A stretch of 53,531 nucleotides of DNA from Clostridia bacterium (GTDB lineage: Bacteria > Bacillota > Clostridia > Oscillospirales > CAG-272), in NCBI GenBank assembly GCA_017621415.1, contig JAGATD010000010.1, positions 1 to 53,531 of the forward strand, written 5' to 3'. Shown here one piece after another: positions 43,132-51,932 of this stretch (the first letter of the stretch is position 1; each line of letters opens with the position of its first letter). A model generated the notes under the pieces. That model saw only the letters and a list, made by a program, of their open reading frames with translations, had not been told where the DNA came from and did not search any database. The translations under genes and the position numbers were made by a program.

Positions 43132-44073
43132 TTAATAAAAGGTTGCAACCTCCTCGTCGGGTCTTGAAGAGCGCTCAATCTTTGTTACCTTCAGTACGGG
43201 TCCTCTGCCGCGATAGAGCTTTGAATACTCCTCTCCAAGTTCACCTTCAACAATTACCCAATCGCGTGTTGAAAGCTTAAGCGAGCCCATACCCTTGGCA
43301 ACGACACCTCGATAAGCAATATCATCGGCGCAACAGGTCATAATATGTCTGCCTATCGCAAAGCTATCCTTACCTAAAGACGGGTCGAGAGCGACAATGC
43401 CCTTAAAGCGCACCTTTTTGCCATTATATTTTGCAAAATCCTCGGTCATATCCCGATAGAATATTGCAAAATCAATATCGTTAATTTCAATTACAGGAGC
43501 TTCAATATCAAAGGGAAGCGGATCCTCAAACTGGTCAAATTCAATCTCCCCCTCTGTGTCCTCATAGCAGATGTTAGCCTTACGGCTGACGCCCCTTACT
43601 ATTTTATGAAGAGCAAGCTTGTCTGTCTCGGGAGCTACACGGTTAAAGACAACCATCTCGCAGCTTGTGAGCTTGTCTACCATAAGCGAACGCATATTTG
43701 CGTTATAGCTCACCGCAGTCGTTGCGTCTACAACAAGGATCTCCTGATAAACCATCCAATTTTCGGGAAGAGCGTTATAGAAGCGGTCCAGCATCCACAT
43801 TCCGTTGTATTCCATTACAACAATGTCTGCCCCTGCCCTTTTCTGCATAGCCGAGAGGCGGTCGGGAGTTATTTTTTGCTCATCGTCAAAGGAGGCAAAG
43901 GATACATTTTCACCAAGGTCTGTGGGGTCATATTCCTCCTCGCCCTCCTCACAGGTGATTATAAGATATTTGCGTTTTCCGTCATTGAAGTTTGGATCAC
44001 GCATTGTTTCAGCTATAAACGAGGTTTTTCCTGCCTCAAGAAAGCCTGTAAAAAGATATACGGGTGTTTCCAT
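43132..44073 (-). CDS. CobW-like GTPase fused to a DUF1980-type domain
   Basis: 313 residues. Residues 1-185 are a CobW/P47K-type G3E GTPase (LFTGFLEAGKTSFIAETM, VVMEYNGMW) but lack the CxCC metal motif of its neighbour. Residues about 205-300 resemble the C-terminal domain of TIGR03943/DUF1980 proteins (KKVRFKGIVALDP, IGRHIMTCCADDIAY, WVIVEGEL), an OB-like fold. The fusion suggests a GTPase serving a metal-linked membrane system. It ends 14 bp before AraC and starts 3 bp after the His-rich GTPase. Confidence 0.8.
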   Translation of the reverse strand: METPVYLFTGFLEAGKTSFIAETMRDPNFNDGKRKYLIITCEEGEEEYDPTDLGENVSFASFDDEQKITPDRLSAMQKRAGADIVVMEYNGMWMLDRFYNALPENWMVYQEILVVDATTAVSYNANMRSLMVDKLTSCEMVVFNRVAPETDKLALHKIVRGVSRKANICYEDTEGEIEFDQFEDPLPFDIEAPVIEINDIDFAIFYRDMTEDFAKYNGKKVRFKGIVALDPSLGKDSFAIGRHIMTCCADDIAYRGVVAKGMGSLKLSTRDWVIVEGELGEEYSKLYRGRGPVLKVTKIERSSRPDEEVATFY

Positions 44074-44076
44074 TGC

Positions 44077-45285
44077 TTATATTCCGAAAAGCTCCTTGAT
44101 TTTTTCTTTATCAATGCCTGCGCCGATAACGCAAAGACGGCCTATAATTCCGGCGCTTCCGATACGGATATCCGCCTCACCGGGAATGTAGTCAAAGTGC
44201 AGCCATTTTCCGCACTTACATTCAACTATACCCTTTGCTCTCAGCACCATTCCGTAATCGTCACCCTCAGAGAACTTTTCAAGAATTTCTTCGAGCTCTT
44301 CCTTAGTGAACTTTTTAGTAGTCTCAGCGCCGACAGACGCAAACACGTCATCTGCGTGATGATGGTGATGATGTCCATGACCTCCACAACCGCAGGAGCA
44401 CTCTTCGTCATGGTCATGGTGATGCTCATGCTCGTGGCAATGGCACTCCTCGTCGTGGTCGTGGTGATGCTCATGCTCGTGGCAGTGGCATTCCTCATCA
44501 TGGTCGTGGTGGTGCTCGTGCTCGTGGCAGTGGCACTCTTCGTCATGGTCGTGGTGATGCTCATGCTCATGGCAGTGGCATTCCTCGTCATGGTCGTGAT
44601 GATGCTCGTGCTCGTGGCAATGGCACTCCTCGTCGTGGTGGTGATGGTGGTGATGCTCCTCTTCAAGAGCCTTTACAGCATCAGCGAGAGTGTCTCTCTG
44701 TTCCATTGCGGCAAGGATATCTTTTCCATCAAGGTTATCCCAAGGAGTTGTTACAATTGTAGCCTCAGCATTATGCTCGCGAAGCATTTCTACCGCCTGG
44801 GCAACCTTCTCATCCTTTGCCGACTGGGTGTGCGAAAGAACGATAGCAGACGCATTTGCAATCTGGTCATTATAGAACTCGCCGAAGTTCTTCATATACA
44901 TTTTAACCTTATTTACATCTGCAACGGTTGTAAAGCAGTTAAGCGCAGCACCGTGCTCCTCGGCAGTTTTTGCCGCTCTGATAACATCGGAGAGCTTACC
45001 TACACCCGAGGGCTCGATTATAATTCTGTCAGGGGTGTATTCCTCAAGAACCTTAACGAGAGCCTTTGAAAAATCTCCTACAAGCGAGCAGCAGATGCAT
45101 CCCGAATTCATCTCGGTAATCTCAATTCCCGCATCGGCAAGAAAACCGCCGTCAATACCTATTTCGCCAAATTCGTTCTCAATAAGAACAACCTTTTCAC
45201 CTGCATAGGCTTCCTTTATGAGCTTTTTTATGAGAGTGGTCTTTCCCGCACCGAGAAAGCCCGAAAAAATATCAATTTTTGTCAT
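44077..45285 (-). CDS. CobW/ZNG-type G3E GTPase with His/Cys-rich repeat tail
   Basis: 402 residues from the ATG at 45285. FSGFLGAGKTTLIKKL is Walker A and MNSGCICCSLVGDF the CxCC metal-transfer motif of G3E metallochaperones. Residues about 215-310 hold five 15-residue tandem repeats (core DEECHCHEHEHHHDH) and a sixth partial one ending in a His run, 45-bp units at 44400-44640. A C-terminal CobW domain ends it. It probably stores and delivers zinc, or another transition metal, to a target enzyme. Promoter at 45329-45357; no convincing Zur box was identified. Confidence 0.9.
   Translation of the reverse strand: MTKIDIFSGFLGAGKTTLIKKLIKEAYAGEKVVLIENEFGEIGIDGGFLADAGIEITEMNSGCICCSLVGDFSKALVKVLEEYTPDRIIIEPSGVGKLSDVIRAAKTAEEHGAALNCFTTVADVNKVKMYMKNFGEFYNDQIANASAIVLSHTQSAKDEKVAQAVEMLREHNAEATIVTTPWDNLDGKDILAAMEQRDTLADAVKALEEEHHHHHHHDEECHCHEHEHHHDHDEECHCHEHEHHHDHDEECHCHEHEHHHDHDEECHCHEHEHHHDHDEECHCHEHEHHHDHDEECSCGCGGHGHHHHHHADDVFASVGAETTKKFTKEELEEILEKFSEGDDYGMVLRAKGIVECKCGKWLHFDYIPGEADIRIGSAGIIGRLCVIGAGIDKEKIKELFGI
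44400..44640. repeat. Tandem 45-bp repeats in the His-rich GTPase gene
   Basis: About five in-frame 45-bp units encoding the 15-residue metal-binding repeat. The DNA copies are similar but not identical (alternating CAT/CAC and GAC/GAT codons), so the array is not newly expanded. Confidence 0.85.
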
Positions 45286-45328
45286 TGTTTTGTTACCTTT
45301 CGTCATCTATACATATTTTAATAAATAT

Positions 45329-45357
45329 ATTATAGACCATTCGGCAGAAAAAGTCAA
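45329..45357 (-). promoter_or_regulatory. Promoter of the CobW pair operon
   Basis: Minus strand TTGACT, 17 bp, TATAAT, about 43 bp before the chosen ATG. Confidence 0.8.
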
Positions 45358-45371
45358 TAACAGCGAAAGAA

Positions 45372-45415
45372 AAACTCCGCTTTTCGCAATGTGTCGAAAA
45401 GACGGAGTTCTTTAC
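45372..45415 (-). terminator. Terminator of the GH28 gene
   Basis: AACTCCG..TTTTCG/CGAAAA..CGGAGTT stem downstream of the GH28 stop with a T-rich minus-strand tail. Confidence 0.78.
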
Positions 45416-45422
45416 AAAAGGA

Positions 45423-46910
45423 TTAAAGACACTTAATATTTTTAAATGTTATATTCTCACAAAGTCTGAGCGAAAGATTTTGTGTTACAGGGTGCTCTTT
45501 GTCTCCTAGGGTTATTTCATTAAACTCAATATTTTTAAGCTCATGACCCGGCTCGTCAAAGCCACAAAGAAGAATTGCATCACAGGGTACAAAATTCTTT
45601 TTCATATCCTGGTATATTCCCTTAAGCTCCACGTGCTCAAAGCTGCAGTTTTCAAAAACGGGTGCAACTCCTGCGCTAATACCGTCGTCGTTGTAGCCTA
45701 CAGAGTGGAAGAGAATTCTGGGCAAAACGCAGTCTCTTACGTGAATGTCACGAACAAAACCACCGCGTTTTTTTGTTCCCTTTATCTCAATGCCGTAAAC
45801 AGAATTACCAAGGTCGCAGTCCCAGATATAAACGTCCTCGATACCGCCGCTCATCTCACTTCCCATACAGATTCCGTGACCGTATTTTGTAATACAGTCA
45901 AAGACACGAATGTGCTTACATGGCTTATTGATTATATTTCCCTCCGGGTTTTTACCCGACTTTATCGCTACCGAGTCGTCACCGGTAAAGAATGTGCAAG
46001 CGAAAATTGTACAGTTGGTTGATGAATCGGGGTCCCAGCCGTCGCCGTTGTGTACCCCCTCGGAAATAAATGTACAGTCATGGGTCACGATGCTATCAGA
46101 GTAGATCATATGTATATTCCAGCAACATCCGTTTTTAAAGGTAAGACCCGAGAGAACTACATTCTGAGCATTGCTCATATTTATAAGCCTTGGGCGGACT
46201 CTGCCGGGAATTGTGTCATTGTTTTCACATTCCTTGATTTTATCTCCCAGCTCCTCAAGATAATCCTTAAGCGCTATTCTCTCAAGGGCAATAATCTTGT
46301 CACCAAGAACCTGTCCGCCGCTGGCGATAGTACCTTTTCCGTGGATGAGTATATTTTTGCAGCTATATCCGCCGTTTCTGTCAAGCTCGCCGATATTAAG
46401 AACGCTGCTGTAGCAGGAAAGCTCGGTACCCTCAAAGCGGCTCCATATTCTCGGAAGATAGTCCTCGGGATTGTCTGTTCCCTGAAGCACCGCTCCCTCA
46501 TCAAGATATATTTCCATATCGCTGTGAAGCCTCAGAGCGCCTATCATATATACTCCCTTAGGGATATATAGCATGTCAGCTGCGGTACAGTCGTCAATCG
46601 CCCTTTGCAGAATAGCGGTGTTCATGGTCGCACCGTCACCGATAGCAAAATAAGGCGCCGCCGTCACGTCAATTTTGTTTCTCATCTTGGCTGTGGTAGC
46701 AATCACACTGCCCTCACCTACCAAGGATTTAACATCTATATTTAATGTCTGCTCGGGCTCAAGGTTTTTAATTGTAAAATGAGTTTTAGGAGTATCGCCT
46801 ACCCTTTTACCGTCGGCAAAAATCTCATACACAGTGTTTTTATCTGCTTCATGAGGCTTATCCCAGTAAAGTGTTACAGAGTCAAAGGTTACAAAGCAAT
46901 TAATTGTCAT
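45423..46910 (-). CDS. GH28 polygalacturonase-type glycosidase, cytosolic
   Basis: 495 residues from the ATG at 46910 (AAGGG 8 nt upstream; the ATG three codons earlier touches it). An N-terminal fibronectin-III-like domain (about 10-75) precedes a right-handed beta-helix with all GH28 motifs: HNGDGWDPDSS, FTGDDSVAIKSG, YGHGICMGSEMSGG and YGIEIKGT. It cleaves galacturonan-type links in pectin. There is no signal peptide, so it would finish pectin oligomers inside the cell, or use an unknown export route. Neighbours are metallochaperone genes, not pectin genes. Confidence 0.93.
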   Translation of the reverse strand: MTINCFVTFDSVTLYWDKPHEADKNTVYEIFADGKRVGDTPKTHFTIKNLEPEQTLNIDVKSLVGEGSVIATTAKMRNKIDVTAAPYFAIGDGATMNTAILQRAIDDCTAADMLYIPKGVYMIGALRLHSDMEIYLDEGAVLQGTDNPEDYLPRIWSRFEGTELSCYSSVLNIGELDRNGGYSCKNILIHGKGTIASGGQVLGDKIIALERIALKDYLEELGDKIKECENNDTIPGRVRPRLINMSNAQNVVLSGLTFKNGCCWNIHMIYSDSIVTHDCTFISEGVHNGDGWDPDSSTNCTIFACTFFTGDDSVAIKSGKNPEGNIINKPCKHIRVFDCITKYGHGICMGSEMSGGIEDVYIWDCDLGNSVYGIEIKGTKKRGGFVRDIHVRDCVLPRILFHSVGYNDDGISAGVAPVFENCSFEHVELKGIYQDMKKNFVPCDAILLCGFDEPGHELKNIEFNEITLGDKEHPVTQNLSLRLCENITFKNIKCL

Positions 46911-47130
46911 CTCAAACATCCCTTTTTAAGTTTTCAAATCAATTATACCATAATATGCCATACTATTCAAGCATTTTTTAAAACTTAAAGCAACTATTTT
47001 TGTCTTTTTTGGAAAGATTGGACTGTTCAGATAGCCCGTATTCGTTTTACATAAATTAAAATCAAAAATATACTCAAAATTTATTTTTCATACTAAGGCA
47101 CAAAATAGCGAAAAATATTTGGCAAAACTA

Positions 47131-47159
47131 TTGACATAAGTTTGTATCTGTGATAAAAT
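47131..47159 (+). promoter_or_regulatory. Promoter of the lysine operon
   Basis: TTGACA (47131-47136), 17 bp, TAAAAT (47154-47159); start near 47166, at the riboswitch 5' end. Confidence 0.85.
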
Positions 47160-47167
47160 TACTCTAT

Positions 47168-47409
47168 CAAGAGATAGAGGCGCACTGCACGAAGAGTATT
47201 CCACTTTAAAAAGCCGCCGAGGCTGTGGAAAAAAGGCGTGGGTGCCGAAGCAAGTGCTGTGGCGGGCACTTTAAGCTGGCAGCTCGGAGAATATCCGTTC
47301 TGTTGTCGCAACCTATTTGCGAAGAGCTATTCGTTGAGCATTTTTGTGCATTGTTTTTTTGCATTCTTATGACTTTGCCGGAGGTAGCTTTTTGCGAGCT
47401 ATCTTTTTT
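47168..47409 (+). ncRNA. Lysine riboswitch (L box) with terminator
   Basis: The aptamer (about 47168-47340) shows L-box landmarks: GATAGAGGCGC, GAAGAGTA, AAAGCCGCCGAGG, GGTGCCGAAGC, and CTGGCAGCTCGG of the lysine-binding core. Downstream, GGTAGCT (47383-47389) pairs with AGCTATC (47397-47403) followed by six T: the terminator. AGCTA (47325-47329) can pair instead with TAGCT, giving an antiterminator. Lysine binding should stop transcription of dapA-dapB-ddh-lysA. The gap 46920-47167 holds no other feature I could find. Confidence 0.94.
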
Positions 47410-47440
47410 ATTTGCTTTTAATTAACGGAGGATATTTCTA

Positions 47441-48325
47441 ATGAAAAACACTATTTTCACAGGTGCTGCTACCGCAATAGTAACCCCTCTTACCAAAGAC
47501 GGTATTGACTACGAGCAGTTTGGCAGACTTATCGACTGGCAGATTGAGGAGGGTGTTGCAGCTATCGTTGCTGTCGGCACAACCGGTGAGGGCTCAACCC
47601 TTGATGATGCTGAGCACAAGGCTGCTATTAAATACTGTGTTGAAAAGGTTGCGGGCAGAGTTCCTGTTATTGCCGGAACAGGCTCGAACGATGTATCATA
47701 TGCTATCGACCTTACTAAATACGCATGTGAGGTTGGCGCTGATGCTATGCTTCTTGTTACCCCCTATTACAACAAGGCTACTCAAAAGGGTCTTGTAGCT
47801 TCATTCAAAGCTGTTGCGGATGCTTCTACCAAGCCCTGTATCCTTTATAACGTTCCTTCAAGAACCGGCTGTAATCTCCTGCCCCAAACTGTTTTAGAGC
47901 TGGCTGACCACCCTAATATTGTAGCCATAAAGGAAGCATCAGGCAATATTTCTCAAATTGCAGAGCTTGCGCACCTTGTTGGTGACAAGATAGATATTTA
48001 TTCGGGTAACGATGACCAGATAGTTCCCATTCTTTCTCTTGGCGGTAAAGGTGTTATATCGGTTCTTTCAAACATTATGCCCAGGGCCACACAGAAGATG
48101 TGCGACGATTATATGAGCGGAAACACTGCCGAGGCTCTTAAGGCTCAGCTTGAGCTTCTTCCACTTATTAATGCCCTCTTCTGCGAGGTCAACCCCATTC
48201 CCGTTAAGGCAGCTGTCAGCGCTATGGGATATTGCGAGAACTATCTCCGCCTGCCCTTAACACCTATGGAGGCAGACCATGAGGCAAAGCTCCTTGCCCT
48301 TATGAAGGAACAAAATCTTATTTAA
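47441..48325 (+). CDS. dapA: 4-hydroxy-tetrahydrodipicolinate synthase
   Basis: 294 residues, TIM-barrel aldolase of the DapA family. VGTTGEGSTLDDAEH is the pyruvate-binding region, LLVTPYYNKATQKG carries the catalytic tyrosine, and ILYNVPSRTG with VAIKEASGNI the Schiff-base lysine. It condenses pyruvate with aspartate semialdehyde, the first lysine-branch step. It is the first gene after the riboswitch, with GGAGG in front of the ATG. Confidence 0.97.
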   Translation: MKNTIFTGAATAIVTPLTKDGIDYEQFGRLIDWQIEEGVAAIVAVGTTGEGSTLDDAEHKAAIKYCVEKVAGRVPVIAGTGSNDVSYAIDLTKYACEVGADAMLLVTPYYNKATQKGLVASFKAVADASTKPCILYNVPSRTGCNLLPQTVLELADHPNIVAIKEASGNISQIAELAHLVGDKIDIYSGNDDQIVPILSLGGKGVISVLSNIMPRATQKMCDDYMSGNTAEALKAQLELLPLINALFCEVNPIPVKAAVSAMGYCENYLRLPLTPMEADHEAKLLALMKEQNLI

Positions 48326-48349
48326 TTCAAAACACAAGGAAGTTAAAAT

Positions 48350-49129
48350 ATGAATATACTGTTATGCGGCTTGCGCGGTTTTATGGGCCGCGAGGTAATG
48401 GCTCTTGCCGATGCAGGCTATCGCGGAGCCAAGGTAGTAGTTGGAGTTGACCCTATGGCAGACGGCAGAGAGGCTGTTAATACATACAAGTCCTTTAGTG
48501 AAATTCCCGCCTCCGCTCAGGTTGACTGCATCGTTGATTTCTCTCATCACTCGGCAATAAGCTCAATTCTCGAATATGCAATTGATAAGGGGTGCGCCGT
48601 TGTTGTGGCAACCACCGGTCATACAGAAAGCGAGGTTTTCGAGATAAAAAGCGCGGCAGAACATATTCCCGTGTTCTATTCAGGCAATATGTCGCTTGGC
48701 ATTGCGCTCCTTTGTGAGCTTGCTAAAACGGTATCAGCCGCTATGCCCGAAGCAGAGGTTGAAATAATAGAAAAGCACCATAACAGAAAGCTTGATGCTC
48801 CAAGCGGAACAGCCCTTATGCTTGCCGAGGCGGTTAAAGAATCCCGCCCTGAGGCTTACACTAACCTTGGCAGATCTGGGCACGGAAAGCGCACGTCTGA
48901 GGAGATAGGAATACACTCTATCCGTATGGGCAATATTGTTGGCGAGCACGAGGTAATTATCGGTACACAGAATCAGACTATAACTCTTAAGCACGAGGCT
49001 CACAACAGAGCTCTGTTTGCTGAGGGAGCCTTGGCTGCTGCCGAGTTCCTTGTTAAGCAGCCTCGGGGGCTTTACGATATGAAGAGTATTGTCAGCTCCG
49101 ATGAAAAGAGCGCAGTTGCAAAGGTTTAA
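48350..49129 (+). CDS. dapB: 4-hydroxy-tetrahydrodipicolinate reductase
   Basis: 259 residues. MNILLCGLRGFMGREV is the NAD(P)-binding loop; EKHHNRKLDAPSGTALMLAEAV is the conserved substrate-binding histidine-rich motif. It reduces the DapA product to tetrahydrodipicolinate. It is 24 bp after dapA, in the same operon. Confidence 0.97.
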   Translation: MNILLCGLRGFMGREVMALADAGYRGAKVVVGVDPMADGREAVNTYKSFSEIPASAQVDCIVDFSHHSAISSILEYAIDKGCAVVVATTGHTESEVFEIKSAAEHIPVFYSGNMSLGIALLCELAKTVSAAMPEAEVEIIEKHHNRKLDAPSGTALMLAEAVKESRPEAYTNLGRSGHGKRTSEEIGIHSIRMGNIVGEHEVIIGTQNQTITLKHEAHNRALFAEGALAAAEFLVKQPRGLYDMKSIVSSDEKSAVAKV

Positions 49130-49166
49130 TTATTAGATTTGATAGAAAATTACTAGGGATTTATTT

Positions 49167-50144
49167 ATGAAAATCGGAATTTACGGTTACGGAAATCTCG
49201 GCCGCGGAGTTGAGGCGGCTACAAAATACCATACCGACGCAGAGCTTGTGGGCATCTTTACAAGAAGAGCGCCCGAGACGGTTAAAACACTTCTCGGAAC
49301 ACCTGTTTATGCTGCTGAGGATATACTTAGCTTTAAAGACAAAATTGATGTACTTATTCTCTGCGGCGGAAGCGCTACCGACCTGCCCGAGATGACTCCG
49401 GCACTTACAAAGGACTTTAATGTAATCGACAGCTTTGACACTCACGCAAGGATACCCGAGCATTTTGAAAATGTTGATAAGGCGGCAAAAGAGTCAGGGC
49501 ATATTGCTCTTATCTCAGCAGGATGGGACCCCGGACTTTTCTCAATTTTAAGACTTTATTCCTCGGCAGTTTTGCCAAACGGCAAAGATTACACATTCTG
49601 GGGACGAGGTGTAAGCCAGGGTCACTCAGATGCTATACGCAGAATAGAGGGTGTTGTTGACGCAAGGCAATACACCGTTCCTGTAGAGGCCGCGATAGGC
49701 GCTGTACGCAGAGGCGAATGCCCTGAGCTTACAACAAGAGAAAAGCACAAGCGCGAGTGCTATGTTGCCGTAGCGGAGGGTGCGGACAAGGCAAGGATTG
49801 AGAAAGAAATCAAGACTATGCCAAACTACTTTGCCGACTATGACACCACAGTTAACTTTGTTACCCTTGAAGAATTAAAAAAGAACCACGCAGGTCTGCC
49901 CCACGGCGGTTCTGTTATAAGAAACGGAAATACAGGAATTAACGCGGAGAACACACACACCGTTGAGTTCAGCCTTCGCCTTGATTCTAACCCCGAATTT
50001 ACCGCAAGCGTGCTTTTGGCATACGCAAGAGCAATTTATAAAATGAACCTTCGTGGAGAGGTTGGCTGCAAGACTGTTTTTGATGCATCTCCCGCAGATC
50101 TCTCTCCTCTTTCACCGGAGGAGCTAAGAGCTCATATGCTTTAA
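49167..50144 (+). CDS. ddh: meso-Diaminopimelate dehydrogenase
   Basis: 325 residues. Nucleotide-binding IGIYGYGNLGRGVEAA at the start, then the family's GWDPGLFSILRLYSSAVLP, FWGRGVSQGHSDAIRRI and LPHGGSVIRNG. It converts tetrahydrodipicolinate, ammonia and NADPH directly to meso-DAP, skipping the acylated dap steps; this one-step variant is common in Clostridia and Bacteroides. It lies between dapB and lysA, so the operon encodes a complete DAP-to-lysine branch. Confidence 0.96.
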   Translation: MKIGIYGYGNLGRGVEAATKYHTDAELVGIFTRRAPETVKTLLGTPVYAAEDILSFKDKIDVLILCGGSATDLPEMTPALTKDFNVIDSFDTHARIPEHFENVDKAAKESGHIALISAGWDPGLFSILRLYSSAVLPNGKDYTFWGRGVSQGHSDAIRRIEGVVDARQYTVPVEAAIGAVRRGECPELTTREKHKRECYVAVAEGADKARIEKEIKTMPNYFADYDTTVNFVTLEELKKNHAGLPHGGSVIRNGNTGINAENTHTVEFSLRLDSNPEFTASVLLAYARAIYKMNLRGEVGCKTVFDASPADLSPLSPEELRAHML

Positions 50145-50167
50145 TCTTTATTTAAAGGAATTTTCAA

Positions 50168-51493
50168 ATGATGGTTGCAAGAAAGACCAAGGAAATATTA
50201 TCATCAAATGTTACGAGAAGCGAGGATGGTCAGCTTCAGTTTGCATCCTACTCGGTAACCGAGCTGGCTAAGGAGTACGGCACCCCTCTGTATCTCTATG
50301 ACGAAACACGTATAAGAGAAAAGTGCAGGTCCATCCTGGAGGCTGTAAAAGAGGCATTCGGCTCAAGCAGCAGGGTGCTTTACGCATCAAAGGCAGCTTC
50401 CTTCAAGCAGATTTATCGCATAATGAAGGAAGAGGGACTTGGAATTGACGTTGTTTCGAGAGGTGAAATATTTACCGCTCATATGGCAGGCTTCCCTCTC
50501 GACTCTGCATATTTCCACTCTAACAACAAGACCGACGAGGATATCTCATATGCTATCTCATGCGGTGTAGGACACTTTGTCGTTGACGGTGAAGACGAGC
50601 TTTTGGCTATTGACAGAATTGCAAAGTGTGCAAAAATAAAACAAAAGGTGCTGCTGAGACTTACCCCGGGTATTGACCCTCATACATATGCGGCGGTTGC
50701 CACCGGAAAGGTAGACTCAAAATTCGGCTCGGCTATTGAAACAGGACAGGCAAAGGCCATTGTCGGTCTTGCGCTATCGCTTGAGAACATTGAGCTTCAC
50801 GGATACCACTGTCACGTTGGCTCTCAGCTCTTTGACGCGGAGGTATTCCTAGGCACCGCACGTGTAATGCTTGAATTTGTTGCCGAGATGAAAAAAGAGT
50901 ACGGCTATGAGCCAACGGAACTGGATCTTGGCGGCGGATTTGGTGTAAGATATATTGAAGAGCACCCTGTCCTTGATGTTAAAGATACTGTAAACAGAAT
51001 AGGCAGATTTGTGCACGGCAAGGCAGACGAGCTTAACATCAGACTTCCTAAAATATGCTTTGAGCCCGGCAGATACCTTGTCGCAGATGCGGGAATGACG
51101 GTTTATACCGTTGGCTCGGTTAAGAGAATACCCGGATACAAGTCTTACGTCTCGGTTGACGGAGGCATGACAGACAACCCGAGATTTGCTCTTTACGGCT
51201 CCCCCTACACTATTGTTCCGGTTGGCTGCGAGGTGCCAATAGAGCACGAGACAATGTCTGTTGTAGGCAGATGCTGCGAAAGCGGCGATATTCTGCAGGA
51301 GAATGTTCCCATGCCCTCCGATATAAAGCGAGGCGACCTTGTTGCCTGCCTGACCACAGGAGCTTACAACTACTCTATGGCTTCAAACTATAACAGAATT
51401 CCCCGCCCTCCGGTTGTTATGCTTGGTAAAGATACCTCGTACCTGGCGGTAAGAAGAGAAACACCCGAGGACATTATTGATTTGGATTATTAA
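50168..51493 (+). CDS. lysA: Diaminopimelate decarboxylase
   Basis: 441 residues, fold type III PLP enzyme. VLYASKAASFKQIYRIM has the PLP lysine; YHCHVGSQLFD, LGGGFGVRY, FEPGRYLVA and GRCCESGDIL are the conserved PLP and substrate motifs. It decarboxylates meso-DAP to lysine. It is the last gene of the riboswitch-controlled operon, ahead of a terminator hairpin. Confidence 0.97.
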   Translation: MMVARKTKEILSSNVTRSEDGQLQFASYSVTELAKEYGTPLYLYDETRIREKCRSILEAVKEAFGSSSRVLYASKAASFKQIYRIMKEEGLGIDVVSRGEIFTAHMAGFPLDSAYFHSNNKTDEDISYAISCGVGHFVVDGEDELLAIDRIAKCAKIKQKVLLRLTPGIDPHTYAAVATGKVDSKFGSAIETGQAKAIVGLALSLENIELHGYHCHVGSQLFDAEVFLGTARVMLEFVAEMKKEYGYEPTELDLGGGFGVRYIEEHPVLDVKDTVNRIGRFVHGKADELNIRLPKICFEPGRYLVADAGMTVYTVGSVKRIPGYKSYVSVDGGMTDNPRFALYGSPYTIVPVGCEVPIEHETMSVVGRCCESGDILQENVPMPSDIKRGDLVACLTTGAYNYSMASNYNRIPRPPVVMLGKDTSYLAVRRETPEDIIDLDY

Positions 51494-51525
51494 ACAACAG
51501 ACAAATGTAAAAAGCGAATAAAATA

Positions 51526-51590
51526 TAATCCCCTTAGTGCAAACACTTGAAAACAAGATTTTTCAAGAGCGCTTTAAGGGGTTATTTTTT
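51526..51590. terminator. Bidirectional terminator after lysA
   Basis: ATCCCCTTA..TAAGGGGTT outer stem with an inner CTTGAAAA/TTTTTCAAG stem, T-run after. It ends lysA and overlaps the end of the minus-strand 71-residue gene. Confidence 0.82.
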
Positions 51591-51797
51591 GACTCTTTCA
51601 CTATATCTTCCTACCGTTTTTCTTGTGCTAACAACAGTCTGCGTACCGTCGGAATTTAAATGACAAATAGTCTTTGCTTTTCTATCATAAATCACTATGG
51701 GAGTTTCTGTAATCTTTTTCTTATCAATGGCTAATTTCACAGCCGCATTTGCTCTTTTAACAACCTGCTCATCAGAAATATAGTTTTCTCTCTCCAT
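51582..51797 (-). CDS. Small conserved-looking protein, unknown
   Basis: 71 residues: DEQVVKRANAAVKLAIDKKK helix, then strands around TPIVIYDRKAKTICHLNSDG and a basic end. SD AAGGAG and a promoter (51838-51866) support expression. The pattern resembles small antitoxin-like or phage-type proteins, but no family is recognised and no toxin is adjacent. It is divergent from structured RNA copy 2. Confidence 0.65.
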   Translation of the reverse strand: MERENYISDEQVVKRANAAVKLAIDKKKITETPIVIYDRKAKTICHLNSDGTQTVVSTRKTVGRYSERVKK

Positions 51798-51837
51798 TGT
51801 TAACTCCTTTCATAATTAAATACATTATTACATTAAT

Positions 51838-51866
51838 ATTGTATCACAAAACATATTTTATATCAA
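51838..51866 (-). promoter_or_regulatory. Promoter of the 71-residue protein gene
   Basis: Minus strand TTGATA, 17 bp, TACAAT, followed by AAGGAG and the ATG. Confidence 0.75.
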
Positions 51867-51898
51867 CAACGTGACGTTTTTTATTTTTATATTTCCTA

Positions 51899-51927
51899 TT
51901 TACAAAATCTAAATGTTGTGATATAAT
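51899..51927 (+). promoter_or_regulatory. Promoter of structured RNA copy 2
   Basis: TTTACA (51899-51904), 17 bp, TATAAT (51922-51927) with TG extension; the closing helix starts 6 bp later. The spacer end and -10 (TTGTGATATAATAAA) equal those of copy 1. Confidence 0.85.
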
Positions 51928-51932
51928 AAATA

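Noticed and set aside
44400..44640. Noncoding minisatellite
   Set aside because: The 45-bp units are in frame within a GTPase gene and encode a metal-binding repeat.
43606..45069. 487-residue plus-strand ORF opposite the CobW genes
   Set aside because: It is the complement of the His-repeat GTPases; its Met/Val-rich low-complexity stretch comes from the CAT/CAC repeats read backwards.
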